A stretch of DNA of 64,000 nucleotides. Origin: Brachynemurus nebulosus (taxonomy: Eukaryota > Arthropoda > Insecta > Neuroptera > Myrmeleontidae). The translations under genes and the position numbers were made by a program. Under the pieces are notes generated by a model. The model saw only the letters and a list, made by a program, of their open reading frames with translations. It was not told where the DNA came from and did not search any database. The stretch's first letter is position 1; each line of letters begins with the position of its first letter. The DNA lies in NCBI GenBank assembly GCA_035578155.1, contig JAPWDM010000023.1:1550001-1614000 (forward strand). The letters run 5' to 3'. Shown here piece after piece: positions 13,376 through 28,029 of this stretch.

Positions 13376-13842
13376 AATTTTTTACTATCAAAACGATAAA
13401 ATTTCCTTTTTCGATAGAAGTCTTTTTCTCTTGATCATACAAGTTGAAAAGAATAAGTTGGAACATAATAACTATAGTTTCATAATAACTAAAGTATGGA
13501 AAACAAATCATTCTGACCTTAAAAGAGTTTTTTTTTCATCGAATCATTTCAGAATGATTCGATACACATATAAGTATAAAAATATTGTCACATACGTTAT
13601 TTTAATTAAATGGTACATTAGTACCATCTATGATCAATTTGTTAAAGTATGTCATTGAATTAATTTTCTTCATTTAAAATACATTTACAAATATCTTTTA
13701 ATTGAATTTGTCATTATAATTTTAATTTTATTTTATATAGACTAGTTGTTATTTTATGTTTTTCGAGCTGATAATTTGCAACAGCAGTATATTCAACTAT
13801 ATTAAAATTATTGTATAATAAATTCATAAGAAAATTTAAGGT
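13376..13842. other. Non-coding AT-rich stretch
   Basis: No gene or mobile-element end recognised. Confidence 0.4.
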
Positions 13843-13970
13843 GGGTCGGGGTAATTTGGGTATACTGGGGTAATTTGGGTATACTGGGGTAATTTGAGTG
13901 TTAGTGATATTTTTTTTTATATATTTAGTACCAAACTATATTTCACTGCCAAATTGATATATATTGTTTG

Positions 13971-14852
13971 CAGAGATGTGACTTATTTAAGATACAAGTA
14001 TTTGAAATACAGATACAAGATACAAAATACGTATTTTCATCTTGTATCTGAAATACTTTTTTAAAAATGTATTTTGTATCTTGTATTTAGATACTTTCTT
14101 TTGGTATCTCAGTATTTTGTAAATACTTAAGTTTGCTAAAATACTTTTACCCATTTTTACCAATTAATCCCATCATAAGGTTGAATTAAAACTGAGCCCT
14201 TAAAATTTTATTTTCTCAATCTATCAAAAGACTATGATCTATTTGTTTTTGTTTGCTGCCGTCGCGTCGCCATTCTCGCCGCGCCTGCGCCCTATTGTTA
14301 TTGCTGGCGTTAATATATAATAAAAAAATAATAATAATAAATTAATCAAAAATTATTAAATTTTAAAAAAATATCATTTGGTTATAAACAACACTACAAA
14401 AGATTGCGATGTTTGTGACGTCATTAAGATATTTAATATAACAATGTTTATAACAAGCAATAACTGCATAACATGAATAATTCAAAATAAAAATATATTA
14501 ATGTTTTCAGTTAAGTAAACATTATGACGTCACATATGCGCTTGGAAACTGTCGACGTGCTACTGGTTCTAATTGTAAGTTTAAAAATTTATTGTTAATT
14601 TGATATAACTTTTTAAATATTAGGTAAAATGAATAATAAATATCCAATTAATGTGTAATGAAATAAAATTTAAAAAAAAGAAAAAAAAGTATTTTATCTT
14701 AAAAAAGTATTTAGAAATCACGTATTTTTTATCTAGTATTTCAAATACCATTTCCACAAGTATCTTATATCTGATATTTCAAATACCATTTTTAAAAGTA
14801 TTTTGTATTTTGTATTTTAGATACTTTTTAAGGGGTATCTTGTACATCTCTG
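13971..14852. mobile_element. hAT-type MITE with 8-bp target duplication ATTGTTTG
   Basis: Ends CAGAGATGTGAC on the left and GTACATCTCTG on the right are imperfect inverted repeats. The 8 bp ATTGTTTG stand directly outside both ends (13963-13970 and 14853-14860), the hAT hallmark. Subterminal regions are full of GTATTT/AAATAC and GATACAAG motifs in both orientations. The centre holds a short CG-rich block near 14265-14300. No transposase is present. Confidence 0.88.
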
Positions 14853-15293
14853 ATTGTTTGTTGCAATATTAAGTATTATATCTTCAAAACATTTTATCTT
14901 GGTAACGGTGCTTTGAAAAAAAAATTTTTTTTTGTTTGTTGAAAGTCTGATTAACTGATTTGCTTTGTTCAACCGTTTGTAGTTCACAGAAGAGTGGTAG
15001 TATAGTTAACAAATTCAGGTATGTGTACATTACATCCTTTAGGACATTTTTAAAAGAAGAGCATTTTGAAGAGGATTTTAAATAAATTGCATTTTAATAT
15101 CACGGGATAATTTGGGTACAACAACTGATTATCTGTAAACCTCCGTGCTGTAAACTAACCAAGCCAACTTTACATATTTCCCGAGAAAGATGATATTGAG
15201 TGGGTGGATGTGGGCCAAATTTCAAAAGAATTTCCTGTCCCTATTTTCAATGGAAGATACTACAAATTTGATAAGTAAAGCCCAATCTCTCAT

Positions 15294-16163
15294 GTAGGGT
15301 AATTCCATGGTCACTTACATTAAAATTTGATTTAAAATTGGGATTACAATCTTTTGAATTTTCGTATTTAATGAGTAAATCCACTAAAATTTAGTCAAAT
15401 TAAATCGAATACGATTTGAACTTTTAAACAAAGGAAATCAAAGAACAAAAATGCATATAAATTTTTTCTATACAAGATAAAGTAGATGGTCACTTACATT
15501 ACTCAAAAAGGAACATAATTTTTCATCTTGTACACAATGAGAATTTTCTGTTCTGTTTTGATAACAAACAGCTTCATTTAAGTAAACTTAAATAAATAAT
15601 GTTTCAATAAATTATTTTAATAATAAATTTCATAAAATATTATATATTTTTGATAAAAATGTAACTTTTAATCGGTCACTTACATTACACCTTTTTGGTC
15701 ACTTATATTACAGTCACTTTAAAACAAGTTTTATTAAAAAGTAAGTAGTTTATTAGTTTGATTTTTTGGAAAATATGATAGATAACAAAGATAAAAGTTT
15801 ATTTTTAGTAATTAAAAAAACGTCTGTCGGTTTTGATAGCTTCCATTACTCGAATTCGTAGCTTGGACAAAAAATCAAAATAATACTCAAAGCGAGTATA
15901 GTAATTATTTCAGCAGAAAGAAAAAGGTAAATTTAGCTGTAATTTAATATTTGAAAAAAACACGAGTTACAATATTTTTTTTTTATTAAGTAACAAATTT
16001 TTAAGCTAAATTTACAAAATAAAACAATTAAAGGTAAAAAAAATAAAAGAACGTTGTATATCAGTGATTTAGTCTTTTGAGTATCAAGTAGGCATGATTC
16101 TGGTTAATTATTTTCATTTCTTAATTTTTACTAAAATTCCATCATTTCATGGAATTGCCCTGT
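15294..16163. mobile_element. Nested TIR element with repeated GGTCACTTACATT motif
   Basis: Imperfect inverted ends GTAGGGTAATTCCATG and, reversed, ACAGGGCAATTCCATG. The motif GGTCACTTACATTA occurs near 15308, 15488 and 15674, with a variant near 15697. No coding capacity. The boundaries are uncertain by a few bases. Confidence 0.55.
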
Positions 16164-16564
16164 AATTTAATTGGAACAACAACTAGTTTTTGTTTACATT
16201 ACTTTATAATCTGTCTACGTGATAAATAAATAATCTTCCCTAATTCTTATGCTAATTTTACTTCTAATATTACCTAAACTAACCCTAAGTAATGTCTGTA
16301 AAGCCAGTTTTAAATGTATACTATATGTCTATATACTATACCCACTTTCCGCCAAAACTGGGGTAATTTGGGTATACATAAACACATGCTTACTATGGCA
16401 ATAACAGAGGTTTAGTATTTGATTATGTAGTATCAAACTATTGGGGAAAGTCATATTGCTAAAGTGAAACAAAATGACAACAAAAAAATCAACATAGAAA
16501 AAAACTAGAAAGCTTTGATTTCAAAAAACGGTAAAAAATATACCCAAATTACCCCAACTGACCC

Positions 16565-18797
16565 TATTCATTTAATATGAACGTGTGTTTAAAATTTACT
16601 ACTAACCTAAGAAAGAATACCACATTTGGACATGTAACGATTTGATTGTATAAAAATCTTAAAACTGAATACCATCTGATACCTATTGCACTTGTATTTT
16701 TATTGTCATAAGTTTTAAAAAATAAAAAAAATTATCAGAGACATCAAATACTATTTTGTCCGCCGTATTGATTAACATATTTTCCTCTTTTTTTATTTAA
16801 AAGACAGTATTTAGTATAAGAATCAGTATTGTAGTAAGATAAGATACACACCTCATATTTCATCTCATACAGATATCATAGTCTCCTAGTAATGGTGGGA
16901 CGCAGAGTATTCCCAAATATATTTAGGAAGTCCGATGAAGTCAAAAAGACACACAGCCCACGTGCTTTTATAGTATACGAATTATGTTATATATTAACAT
17001 ACCCCTGCTTTGAAATAACCATTTTCCTAAAGTTGTATTTATAATTCCTCCCACCCGTTTTCCTAATTAAAAATTCCTGTTTTATTCTCCTGTTTTAAAA
17101 TATTCATGTTTTTTTTTTTGTATGCCTACTCCATAATTGTTGTTATAAAGTTCCATAAAAGTAATTATAAAAAATAATAATTGTAAAATTTTCACTAACA
17201 TTAGGACGAAACAAAAAGTAAAATGTAAATTTTAAATTATACTGTAATAATATGTCTTAATTCTCAAAGTTAACATAAATATCATAAAAGGTTACGTAAT
17301 GATGGAAATTACTTTTAATATTAAGTATATGTACCCTATTAAGTTTTATTTTATATGAAATACGCATTATTTTTAGTCTGAGAGCTAGTGATGATAGTAT
17401 TTTGTATCTTTTATTAAGAAATTTAATTTTTATGTTTAAATACGAACAAAAATTCACCATATTTAGCAATGTTTACAAGTACTCGATGATATTTGAAATT
17501 AAAATATATATTTTTCGATAATAAAATTTAAACATCCGGAAAAATTAGTCATAGTCACTTCGTTACGTGCGAAAAATATATAAATTAATGAAAATGTTTT
17601 AGAAATTAATGCGTTTAGTAAATATCTGTGATCTGTTTATTAATAATATCGATAATTATTTATTGTTACGACATGTTCGTTTTTATATTAATGTATCTCG
17701 TTTATTTTATAATTATCATGTAAATGGAATGTTTTCACAAAACTTTGCCAAATTTTCAATATTTTTCATCATTAAATCTTTATTAAAGATGGATAGAAGA
17801 TTTTTAATTTTTATAATTATAAATTATGTATTCGGAATTGTAAAAAATAATATATATACACCACGGGACTATTTCTTTTGATCTCTCACGGGAATTGTTG
17901 CCCTCGGCTCGTTACAGGCCTTCTGGCAACAATCTGGTTAATCACTTTATTTACTATTTTTTAATTTATAATAAAAAAGAAAAGTATAAAAAAAATTCGA
18001 GTGATGAAAATTTAAAAAAAAAAAATACGTAAATGTAAACGAATGAAAAAAAAGAAACAGAACTAAACCAAAAAATTCGTAGGCTGACTATAAAGAAAAA
18101 TGCAAAAATTACTTAGTACATATAACAAATGTTAATTTTTAACAAATGTATATAAAAAAAATTCTAGAAAAAATAAATTCAGTAAAAAAAAACATTAAAT
18201 TTCCGTTGCTAAAAAAATTTATTTATTTTTAATTATTTCAAAAATAAACAGATGTCAGTATATGTATAGATATAACACACACAACATATATTATTATATT
18301 AATATACAATCTGAAAAACTGAAAAATTTGATGAAAGATATTATTCTTGCATAACAATATTATATTATCATTTACCATATACATATTTTTACAAAAATTT
18401 ATTTATTTACATTTCAATAACTTTCAAGGAAAATTTACAATGGAAATTATTATATTTTAATATAATTTTCTTTTATCAATTATTTGAAAATTTATTATTT
18501 TAAATAAATGTAATTTTAATAAAATTGGCTTTCATTTAAATTAATGGATAAAAAGACATTTTAACGATAGTTTTCTAGAAATTGTTTACATTCCATATAA
18601 ACAAACGTCCATAAACGACAATTGGTTGCAAATATTTCAGCGCTTCCACCATTGTAAATATTAAAACAATTGCTATTGTATGCGCCACGCGACTCTCGGA
18701 GGCCATGACTACTACACAAAGGCGTCGTGAATGTTACATAATTTTATTTTCATTTTCAGCCCAACTGACATCTACTGGTGCTGATACAAATTACTTA
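16565..18797. other. Very AT-rich non-coding stretch with one GC-rich hairpin
   Basis: No gene seen. At about 17892-17935 a GC-rich island forms a hairpin: ATTGTTGCC pairs perfectly with GGCAACAAT over a 22-nt GC-rich loop, flanked by sequence that is mostly A and T. It has no recognisable tRNA or other RNA fold family. Confidence 0.45.
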
Positions 18798-19316
18798 GGG
18801 AGCGTCCATAAACTACATAATTCCATTTTGGCCATTTTGAACTCGTCCCCCCTCCATGTAGACTACAGGTAACTTTTGCCTTGCCCACCCCCTCCCGTCA
18901 TAGTGGAACGTAGTCTTTTCTTTCTAATTCCAAAAAATATTTAATTAAAATAATAACTTTTTTTATTATAAAATATGAAAATTAAGGCACTTTTTTATAG
19001 TTTAGCAGAATATTTCCTCAAAAAACAGTTTCCCTGACAGTAAGAATTTTAATGTAAAGATTGTGTGACCACATGGTTGCATAATTCGCTTAAGGAAGTT
19101 TTGTCAAATTCAAAATATCCAAAATACTAAGCACCTCACAAGTAGTTTAAGATTATTCATAAATTTTCACATTAAATTTGATGTTTATTTGATCGTTTCA
19201 AATAAAACTACGTAGCTTGACTCTGATCCCCCCCTCTCGCCCTATGTAGTCCAGCATAACATTTTGCATAACCCCTCCCTCCCCCCAATTACGCTACGTA
19301 GTTTATGGACGCTCCC
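18798..19316. mobile_element. TTA-flanked MITE (GGGAGCGTCCATAAACTAC ends)
   Basis: Inverted ends GGGAGCGTCCATAAACTAC and GTAGTTTATGGACGCTCCC, with TTA immediately outside both (18795-18797 and 19317-19319). C-rich blocks (CCCCCC type) lie just inside each end. 519 bp, non-coding. A TTA duplication fits the PIF/Harbinger type. Confidence 0.85.
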
Positions 19317-20252
19317 TTAGTAGTTACTGTTTGAGGACTCTTTTTTCTTTCTTTTACTCTAAATTCTTGGAAGTAATAATCAATCAAATCGTACAAAATA
19401 AAAATAGTTGGATTGTAGTCAGGAAAAAAATGCAATTTTTAGAAATTTTTTTTGCACTGGAAATACGAAATATTTTACTGAAAAATTCCGAAACGAATCT
19501 TTAATAAAGTATGAATGACAATAATGTCAATAATTTTGACAATTTTCTTATCAAAAAGTTCAAATACAAGTTTAAATCTTTAGTGAATTTCCATTCTGGA
19601 AATTCAGTTATTACTGCAGGAAACCCTTGGATGAGTTCGTCAGCCACACATGTCCGATTTTTAGAAGCCAAAAATTTTGACCATTTTTCACCATTTTTGG
19701 TGGTTTTTTACCAAAAATTGCCAGAATTTAAAATTTTTTTTTACAACATCGAAAAAAGCGTAAAAAGTTACCATTGTTATAAATGAGTTAGTTTTTTAAA
19801 AAAAATTAAGAAATTTCATGAATTTCTGTACAATAATTGCTATATCGTTTTTGTCATTACAATAACAATATTTATATCAGTTTTATTTTTCAAAATTAAA
19901 ATTAGGTAATTAACTTTTCAGGTGCACGTCACCGCCAATTTTGAAAATTTGTTCACTGTTAAAGTACTAAATTATTTTAGATGGATATAGGTTGTTATAT
20001 TTACATATATGAAGTTCGCCAGAGTCCTGGCGTCCCAAAAGTGCCAAAAATAAACTACCCAACCGATTTTGAAAATTTTTTCCTTGTTAAAAAGTTAAAC
20101 TATTTTAAATGAATATATACCATATTATAAAAGCGGCAAAATTTTTTTACTGTTAAAGAGTTAAACTATTTTAGATGGATACAGGTTGTTATGTGAGATC
20201 CACCGGTATCTAATCTTTGGAAATTCGCTATGTTAGGCAGATGTGGCGACAG
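19317..20252. repeat. Fragments of dispersed and tandem repeats
   Basis: The stretch contains a fragment of family X (19590-19670, with CTTGGATGAGTTCGTCAGCC) and two to three copies of a ~115-bp unit marked by CCGATTTTGAAAATTTTTTC and GTCCCAAAAGTGCCAAAAAT (19920-20210). The same unit recurs at 29015-29345. No gene. Confidence 0.55.
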
Positions 20253-20757
<505 letters not shown>

Positions 20758-21102
20758 CTATGTGACTTAGACTGTGATCATTTTCGCGTATAAAGTCTTA
20801 AGTTACTCACAGTCTAAGTACATATTCGACACACTATGTATATAGTCAAAGAGGATATAGTGTATATATATCGCATACCCGTACGATCACATAATTATGA
20901 TACATGTATAATGTTGATGTAAGACGAAGGACGAAGGACGTATAACCATAGAGTACAGAGGTACAGCAACTATTTTAAAAGAGGGTACGATAACTCAAGA
21001 ACGAAATACCTGATTTTTAAGAAATTTCTTGAAAACCTTGAATATAATCCTTGAAAAATGTTGAAAAACCTTGAAAAATATTGAATAGTTATATAATATA
21101 TA

Positions 21103-21157
<55 letters not shown>

Positions 21158-21568
21158 GAAATATTTACAATAATTTAGTTTTTCTTTTAATTAAATAAAT
21201 TCTTTAATTTAATATTTTGACAAAGGCACATTAACAAATCCAATATATTGAGCAATTATGTCCAATCGCCTTCAAATTAATCTTCTAAATAATCGTCTGG
21301 GTAATACGTCTTTTAAAATATTCGTCTTGAAAAATACGTCTTTTGTAATAATCGTCCTGGGTCGTCTTTATATATCGTCTTCAAAATACGTCTCTATTTT
21401 TTTATCATAGCTAACTTAACATTATTGCTCAATTTTTAGAACAATTATAAATTAATTAAAATACCTCTGTTGCAGCATCCTGCATAACATGCGAATTTCC
21501 ATTTAAAAAAGTACGTTTTTCTCGGAAACTAGTTGATATAGAGTAATTGTAAATAAAAATACCCCCTT
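20758..21568. other. Non-coding with TA tract and direct duplication
   Basis: It holds repeated GACGAAGGACGAAGGACG (about 20923), a 46-bp TA run (21109-21154), a cluster of AATACGTCTT/TCGTCTT-type short repeats (21290-21400), and at 21474 the first of two direct copies of an X-end unit (CAGCATCCTGCATAA) with a period of about 96 bp. Confidence 0.5.
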
Positions 21569-22040
21569 CGCAGCATCCTGCATAATATAGCGAATTTCCA
21601 TTTACAAAAGTACGTTTTTCTCGGAAACTAGTTGATATAGAGTAATTGTAAATAAAAAAAACCTTCTTTATGTGAATTTTCCGCCTCATTCCGCCAAATC
21701 TTTTTCACGAAAAATGTCCAAAACACCGTAAACATTTTCACGAAATTTCTTAAAAATAAGATGTTTCGTTCTTGAGTTATCGTGCGGACACATTTATATA
21801 CATATATGTTTACTAAGTGTCCGCACGATAACTCAAGAACGAAACATCTTATTTTTAAGAAATTTCGTGAAAACGTTTACGGTGTTTTGGACATTTTTCG
21901 TGAAAAAAAATTTGGCGGAATGAGGCGGAAAATTCACATAAAGAAGGTTTTTTTTATTTATAATTACTCTATATCAACTAGTTTCCGAGAAAAACGTACT
22001 TTTGTAAATGGAAATTCGCTATGTTATGCAGGATGCTGCG
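21569..22040. repeat. Near-perfect palindrome, ~224-bp arms
   Basis: The arms 21569-21791 and 21817-22040 are almost exact reverse complements, with a 25-nt AT-rich spacer. The outer ends carry CAGCATCCTGCATAA and its complement; the inner ends carry CGTGCGGACAC and GTGTCCGCACG. The sequence is that of a family X-like half-element facing a copy of itself. Confidence 0.88.
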
Positions 22041-22637
22041 ACAGGGTTATTTTTTATATGATACACCTAAATCAATATAAAGAAAACAATCAAGAATTTG
22101 CTTACACCAATATCGTGACTAAAAGAAATTACTATTAAAAAACAATTTAAAATCCGTTTCACATAATTGATACAGGCATACGAGGCAATTTTAAAATAAA
22201 TTGAGCTATAACAAGAAAAAAGAAAATTAAGCGCTAATATATCATCAAATGATATTCTAAAAGTAACATGCCTGATTCGTAATATTTGACATTGTTTATA
22301 AAAATAAAGGCTGTCGTTAAAAAATATGTGTGAAATTAAAAGATGAAAAATTCTATAAGTGCGTGTTGCATATGCAATAATTCAGAGTTCCGTAGTCAGT
22401 AGCTAGTTTTTCACAGCCGAGCCTTTGAAATAAAAAGTAGAAAATGTAAATATGTATATTTGTTACGACTATCATGTGTACTCAGTCACTAAATATGTTA
22501 CTACAGAGGTTAATTACATATGTGATCATGTGGTTCCCTATATCTTTTAAGAATATTAACGCTTTTAAACAAACCATATGGAAAATTTTTTTTCTCAAAA
22601 TGCCGGACATTTTACTGCCAGTGATATATGAGTTGCG
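22041..22637. other. Non-coding AT-rich stretch
   Basis: No gene or element end recognised. Confidence 0.4.
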
Positions 22638-23334
22638 TAGTATCAAAATCTACTAATTCCACTTTATAAAGATCGTGGGAAATGGCAAAAAACCATAACT
22701 CAGTTCAAAATTAATTTTCGATTAAAAAGTCATAATTATATTAACTAACAAGGTAAAAAAGATGATTAGTACTATCATCAAAAAACAAAATTATCGTTTT
22801 ACCCCTTTTTTAATCAAAATTATTTGAATTTAGTAGGTTTTGATAGTAACGTTTAGATAAAGTGCGTTTTAAAACAGAAATTATAAGGGAAATTTATTAA
22901 AAAAAACTTGATTCAGCAATATTGGATGTATCAGGGTTAGACAATACAATTTGTTTTGTAATATTGTAAACTATTTTAATTTTGTCACTTAAAACCAAAG
23001 TGCTTACTCAGTAATTCATTTACATCTACGTTTTCATTATTTAAAATTTTAGATAAATACTAAAATACAAATTTTACGTGAAAACATAATTTTATACTTC
23101 ATACGTCCCGCATATCAGTGCAAAAATTAAAATTTGAGATTTGTAAAGTTTTCAATGTAATTTTAGCAGGATTTGAAAATTATGTTATATTTCAATTGCA
23201 GATTTCTTTCTTTCGTAAGCAGTTAAAATTACAACAAAAAATGTTAAGGGGCATATGCCTTGTTGCATTTAAAAATTAATGGCCCTAAAAAATCAAAAAA
23301 TTCGAAAAGTGCATTTAGTAGATTTTGATACTAG
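22638..23334. mobile_element. TIR element (TAGTATCAAAATCTACTAA ends)
   Basis: Inverted ends TAGTATCAAAATCTACTAAT on the left and ATTTAGTAGATTTTGATACTA on the right (about 25 matching positions), with a third diverged copy of the motif in the middle (22830-22850). About 0.7 kb, non-coding, family unknown. Confidence 0.6.
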
Positions 23335-24732
23335 GCGACACAAATATGATAGATAAGGTTACAAAAAGGAAAAAGAAAAAAATCAAAGATCCCAACATCA
23401 AAAAAGTGAACCCTAGGAATTTACAAAATATAAATTATACTAAACTATGTTGATAAAATTGAACATTATTTAGAATTATACCGTATTTCGGAAGATGGCA
23501 GCACCTGTACCAGTGAATATGTACATATCATAGCATTTTGAGCCGCCATATTGCAGGACGAGTTAACTCGTCTTAATCATTTAAAGAGTTAACCCAAGAT
23601 ACCAGAAATAATTCTGTATCTGTAATTTTTTTAGATTATTAGAAGTTAAAAGTAGCGACATGTTTTGCACCATTTAAAAGTTCAGTATTTAGAAAACCAG
23701 TCTTAAAAATAAAAAGTGGTTAGTCAGTTGAACCACTAACGGTTTGTACTTGAATTTTTTTGGGGATATTTTTTAATACTAAAACATATCTCAATACAAA
23801 ATTTTATTTACCGGAAACCATTTTCATTTTTTCAAATTTCGGAACCCTCATAATTATTTATGCAACAAATACACAACGAAAGACTTTATGTACAAGCCGT
23901 GTTTACAGCCGAGTGAGCTTGCGAACTTGGCTTGTTGTAGGTTAAATCGACTTTTGTTGGGTTAAGTTTAGGTCAGGTTAATTTGAAAGTGATTTGAATT
24001 ACGCTAATTGATTTAATTAGGGAAATTTGGGCGTGAATTTTTCATTTTTACCATTAAAATGATGACATATTTCTTTTAGAAATACGACCAATTCAACAGA
24101 ACTCTATTCTTAGTGAACCCACTTGCTTAGTTTTGATAAAAATGAAAATATCGACTTCGAAAATTGTAACTAAAATGATGGAATAAAGAAATTAGAAGTG
24201 AATTTTTTGAAAATTTGCAATGTCAAAAAAAAAAAACATCTAAAAACATACCCTCCACTAATTTGAGAGCTGGATCCGCCCCTATCTGCAATCAGTTTGA
24301 ATGATTAACCCAGTAGTGAAAGGAACTGATGCCATAACGTGACGTACGATGAAAACCGATGAAAACGGATACGCAATGCCCACCTTCTTTGCCTTATCTA
24401 AAGGCCGACTTAAGCACATGTAAGACTACCCTTACGGTAAATGGATACAGACAAAAGTCTATTATACGAATTAGTCTGGAAAAGTTCCGCTCTAAACGCT
24501 AGTGTATACATTTTCGACGTTTATTTATGAAGTGAAAACTTCTATAGTGCAGGTAACTTGTTTAACCGTAGAATACTACAATGATTTTTGCGATACTTTT
24601 ACTACACAAGATATTCAAAGAGAAAATTGAATTTTGTAGATAACAAAGACAGAAGGACAAGATCACAACTAGTACAGAAGATACATACAAGAAAACAGCA
24701 ACAACTCTCCACAACCCCTCTTAAATTACAAA
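23335..24732. other. Non-coding stretch
   Basis: No gene recognised. The slightly more GC-rich parts (23880-23960, 24290-24440) contain no exon-like frame that I can support. Confidence 0.4.
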
Positions 24733-25318
<586 letters not shown>

Positions 25319-25567
25319 TAACAACGCATAAGTGTCTTTTCACCCTTTGTAGTACTCTACGGTTAAGGGTGCAATAGTAAGGAGTGTAATGAAAACAGAA
25401 ATGTTGTAGATAATTCATAATTAAATGTAACATATGATAACGCTGGTGTCTAACCACTAGATCAACACATGGTCCCCGGTGTTTTTATTTAAAAAAATGT
25501 CACTATTTGCCAAGTTGAGAATCGTAACATTTCATTAATTGTGCAAACTATACACTAACAATAAGTA

Positions 25568-27394
25568 GGGTTGACCGGGGTAATTGTGAATTGGGGTAAT
25601 TGTGAACGGCACCTATAAATACCTAAAATAACATTAATATTGTTAAAAATCAACTCTTAGCAAGATCATTTGATTGATTAGTATATTATATACCTTATAT
25701 ACTATACAGGTTAGCCAGTTTCGCTAGTTTTTTGGTCCCAATTTTTAAATGCATATAAAACTCAGTGGCGTATAGAATCTAATTATTAAAAATTGCAAAC
25801 TAAATAGGTTTATATGATATACGTACGTATAAAAGAAATATTTTTACAAACGCGTGCTTTCAAAATCGAAAATAACCAACTTCGTCTTGATGAAGGTGGA
25901 TTGGTGAATATTTACTGACTTTAATACAAAATTTGCTTTCCATTTTTAAATTATATTTTTTACCTATAGTTGAACGGCACTAGTAAAATATATGAAAATT
26001 ACAGAATTTTTGTGTAATTGTGATATTTATTATGGTAATTAAAGGTTTGTTTACTTCTGTAATTACGGAGATGGTTTGACCGTAGTAAGCTGTAGTAAGA
26101 AAAAAAATGAGTATAGGACAATAACATGTAACTGGCCTACCTCTCTAGCAAATAGTGTCAGATTGATGTATCTTGAATTCTTAGTATGTTTTTCAGTCCT
26201 TTTTTAATACGCTATTAAAATCTGATAACAATTCTCCAAGCATTCGTACTTTTCTTTTTATTTTGAAAATACCCTTGCAAAATTTAGTGTACCTTACTTC
26301 GACAAAGCCTCAAAAAAAATCTTTTTGTTAATACATTTTCTTTTTTTTTAAAGGTAGAAAATGGTTAAAAGTACTTCTAACGAAGTAGTCTAATACCTGA
26401 GAGGGTTCTTTATTAATTGCTAAAGAAATTGGACAGTTTATTACCAATTCACAATTACCCCATGATTTTAAAATTGTAGGGTAGTTGTGAACGTCATTCA
26501 CAAATGCCCCCATTCGGTCAAAAATTTCAGTAATGTTTTTTTCAGAATTGAAAATGTGGATGAAGATGATGGTGACATTATTGTACAAGTTTCCGTTGTA
26601 CAAACAATACAAAAACAGAATTTTTGTGCATCAGTGTTTTGTGTATTCATCTACGAAATCATTGCTGTGCTCCCTTACCCAATAGCAACTTACAAAAACA
26701 GAAAAATTACTTGTTTTCAATAGCTCTGTGGATGTCCAAGAGCAGTAGGATTAACACAAAACCATTGTTTTTTTTTTTTATTTTAAGTATTAGGCCTAAC
26801 AGATTGTTGTTTTTTATTCATGTAAGCTAAATGTATTTCCTTGAAAAAGTCTCATTTTCCTTGTTTCTGTGTGAGAATCATGTAATTTTTTTATTTTTTA
26901 TATGATAAAATGACAAAATATCATTTTTAGCTTGCAATAAATTTGTTCCTACAATTTTTGTTATTTTTATTTAACCTTGATTTTTTGTACAAATTTGAGT
27001 TATGGGTAACTTGCATTAAACAAAGGGCAATTATGAACGCTAAAGTATGATGACAATTTTCAAAGTGGGGTAAATGTGAAAAATTTGAGTTGGGCTTTAT
27101 TCTGATGTACCTCACTTCTCTTGTAATGCATTCTAAATAATTTTTCTGAGGGTATTCACTTTTACCCCAAAATTCATAAGATTTGCAAAACCGTGCGGGG
27201 AAATGTGAATGGCTTATAAATTTTTTGTTTTTCATACGAATTGGCTCAAAATTTGTGTGGTGCATCCTGAATAATATACATAGAATTATAATAAAAATAA
27301 ATCAACCATAATGTGATATATAAAATAAAAAATACTTAAAACAACGCTTTTATCTCAATTCATAAAAACCCATTTACAATTATTCCGGTCAACC
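25568..27394. mobile_element. Family Y copy 1 (GGGTTGACCGGGGTAATTG ends)
   Basis: Left end GGGTTGACCGGGGTAATTGT, right end its imperfect complement (ACAATTATTCCGGTCAACC). 1827 bp. Most of its length is matched by 30009-31648: for example ACCTCACTTCTCTTGTAAT and CATACGAATT..GCTAAAAATTTGTG-like blocks occur in both. No transposase. The internal motif GGGGTAAATGTGAA recurs several times in both orientations. Confidence 0.8.
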
Positions 27395-28029
27395 ATAATA
27401 TTATTAAAATGAATAAATAATATGCAGAACATATTAAAATGCACGTAAAAATTTTCTAGTTATTTTAAATATAAAATTTTCATAGCCTTCTATTTAGTAG
27501 TGAAATATAAAATTATTGACTATATTCAACGAATAGTCTAATAATTGTGCCAAAATATTTTGACTTTTTTGTCAGACACAACAAAAACAGGTGTTTACAT
27601 GTAAACTACATATTTTATTTATAAATATTTCAATTTTAATCATTTGCAATATTGAATACGGATGAATAATTTTATTTGCATCAAAAAATTTATACCCAGC
27701 TTGTAAAAAATTAACTATTTTGTCTTAAAAATAAAAGTCTATTTCTTCTTAATCATGCTATTAAGCGCAATAGAACCATTAAAAAAATATTATGAAATTT
27801 TCGAAAAGAAATTTTTTCATTTTGATGGTAAAAATGAAAACCTCACACTCAAGTTACCTATCAGTTCCATCAAGCTTGCTTTGATAAAAAAAAATTTAAT
27901 TTAATGACGTCATCAAGTTTATTAAAATTTTTCAGTGCTTTAAAAACCGTAAATAAAACGATAGAATACTTAAACTCGTAGTAAATTATGGATTTTCGAA
28001 GCCGGTCTTTTCATTTTTACCAAAATTAG
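27395..28029. other. Non-coding AT-rich stretch
   Basis: No gene or element end recognised. Confidence 0.4.

Larger units (their letters stand above)
13843..16564. mobile_element. Large TIR element with GGGTCGGGGTAATTTGGG ends
   Basis: The left end carries GGGTCGGGGTAATTTGGGTA, with TACTGGGGTAATTTGGGTAT repeated after it. The right end is the inverted counterpart (TATACCCAAATTACCCCAAC, then TGACCC). A further internal copy of the motif lies near 16360. The element is 2.7 kb, has no transposase frame, and holds at least two nested insertions (13971-14852 and about 15294-16163). The ends resemble those of the 25568 and 30009 elements (GGGTTGACCGGGGTAATTGTGAA), so these may be related families. 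Confidence 0.65.

Noticed and set aside
21456..22138. Two similar open frames on opposite strands (repeated FREKRTF motif)
   Set aside because: They arise from the palindrome and its direct duplicate; not a repeated-domain protein.
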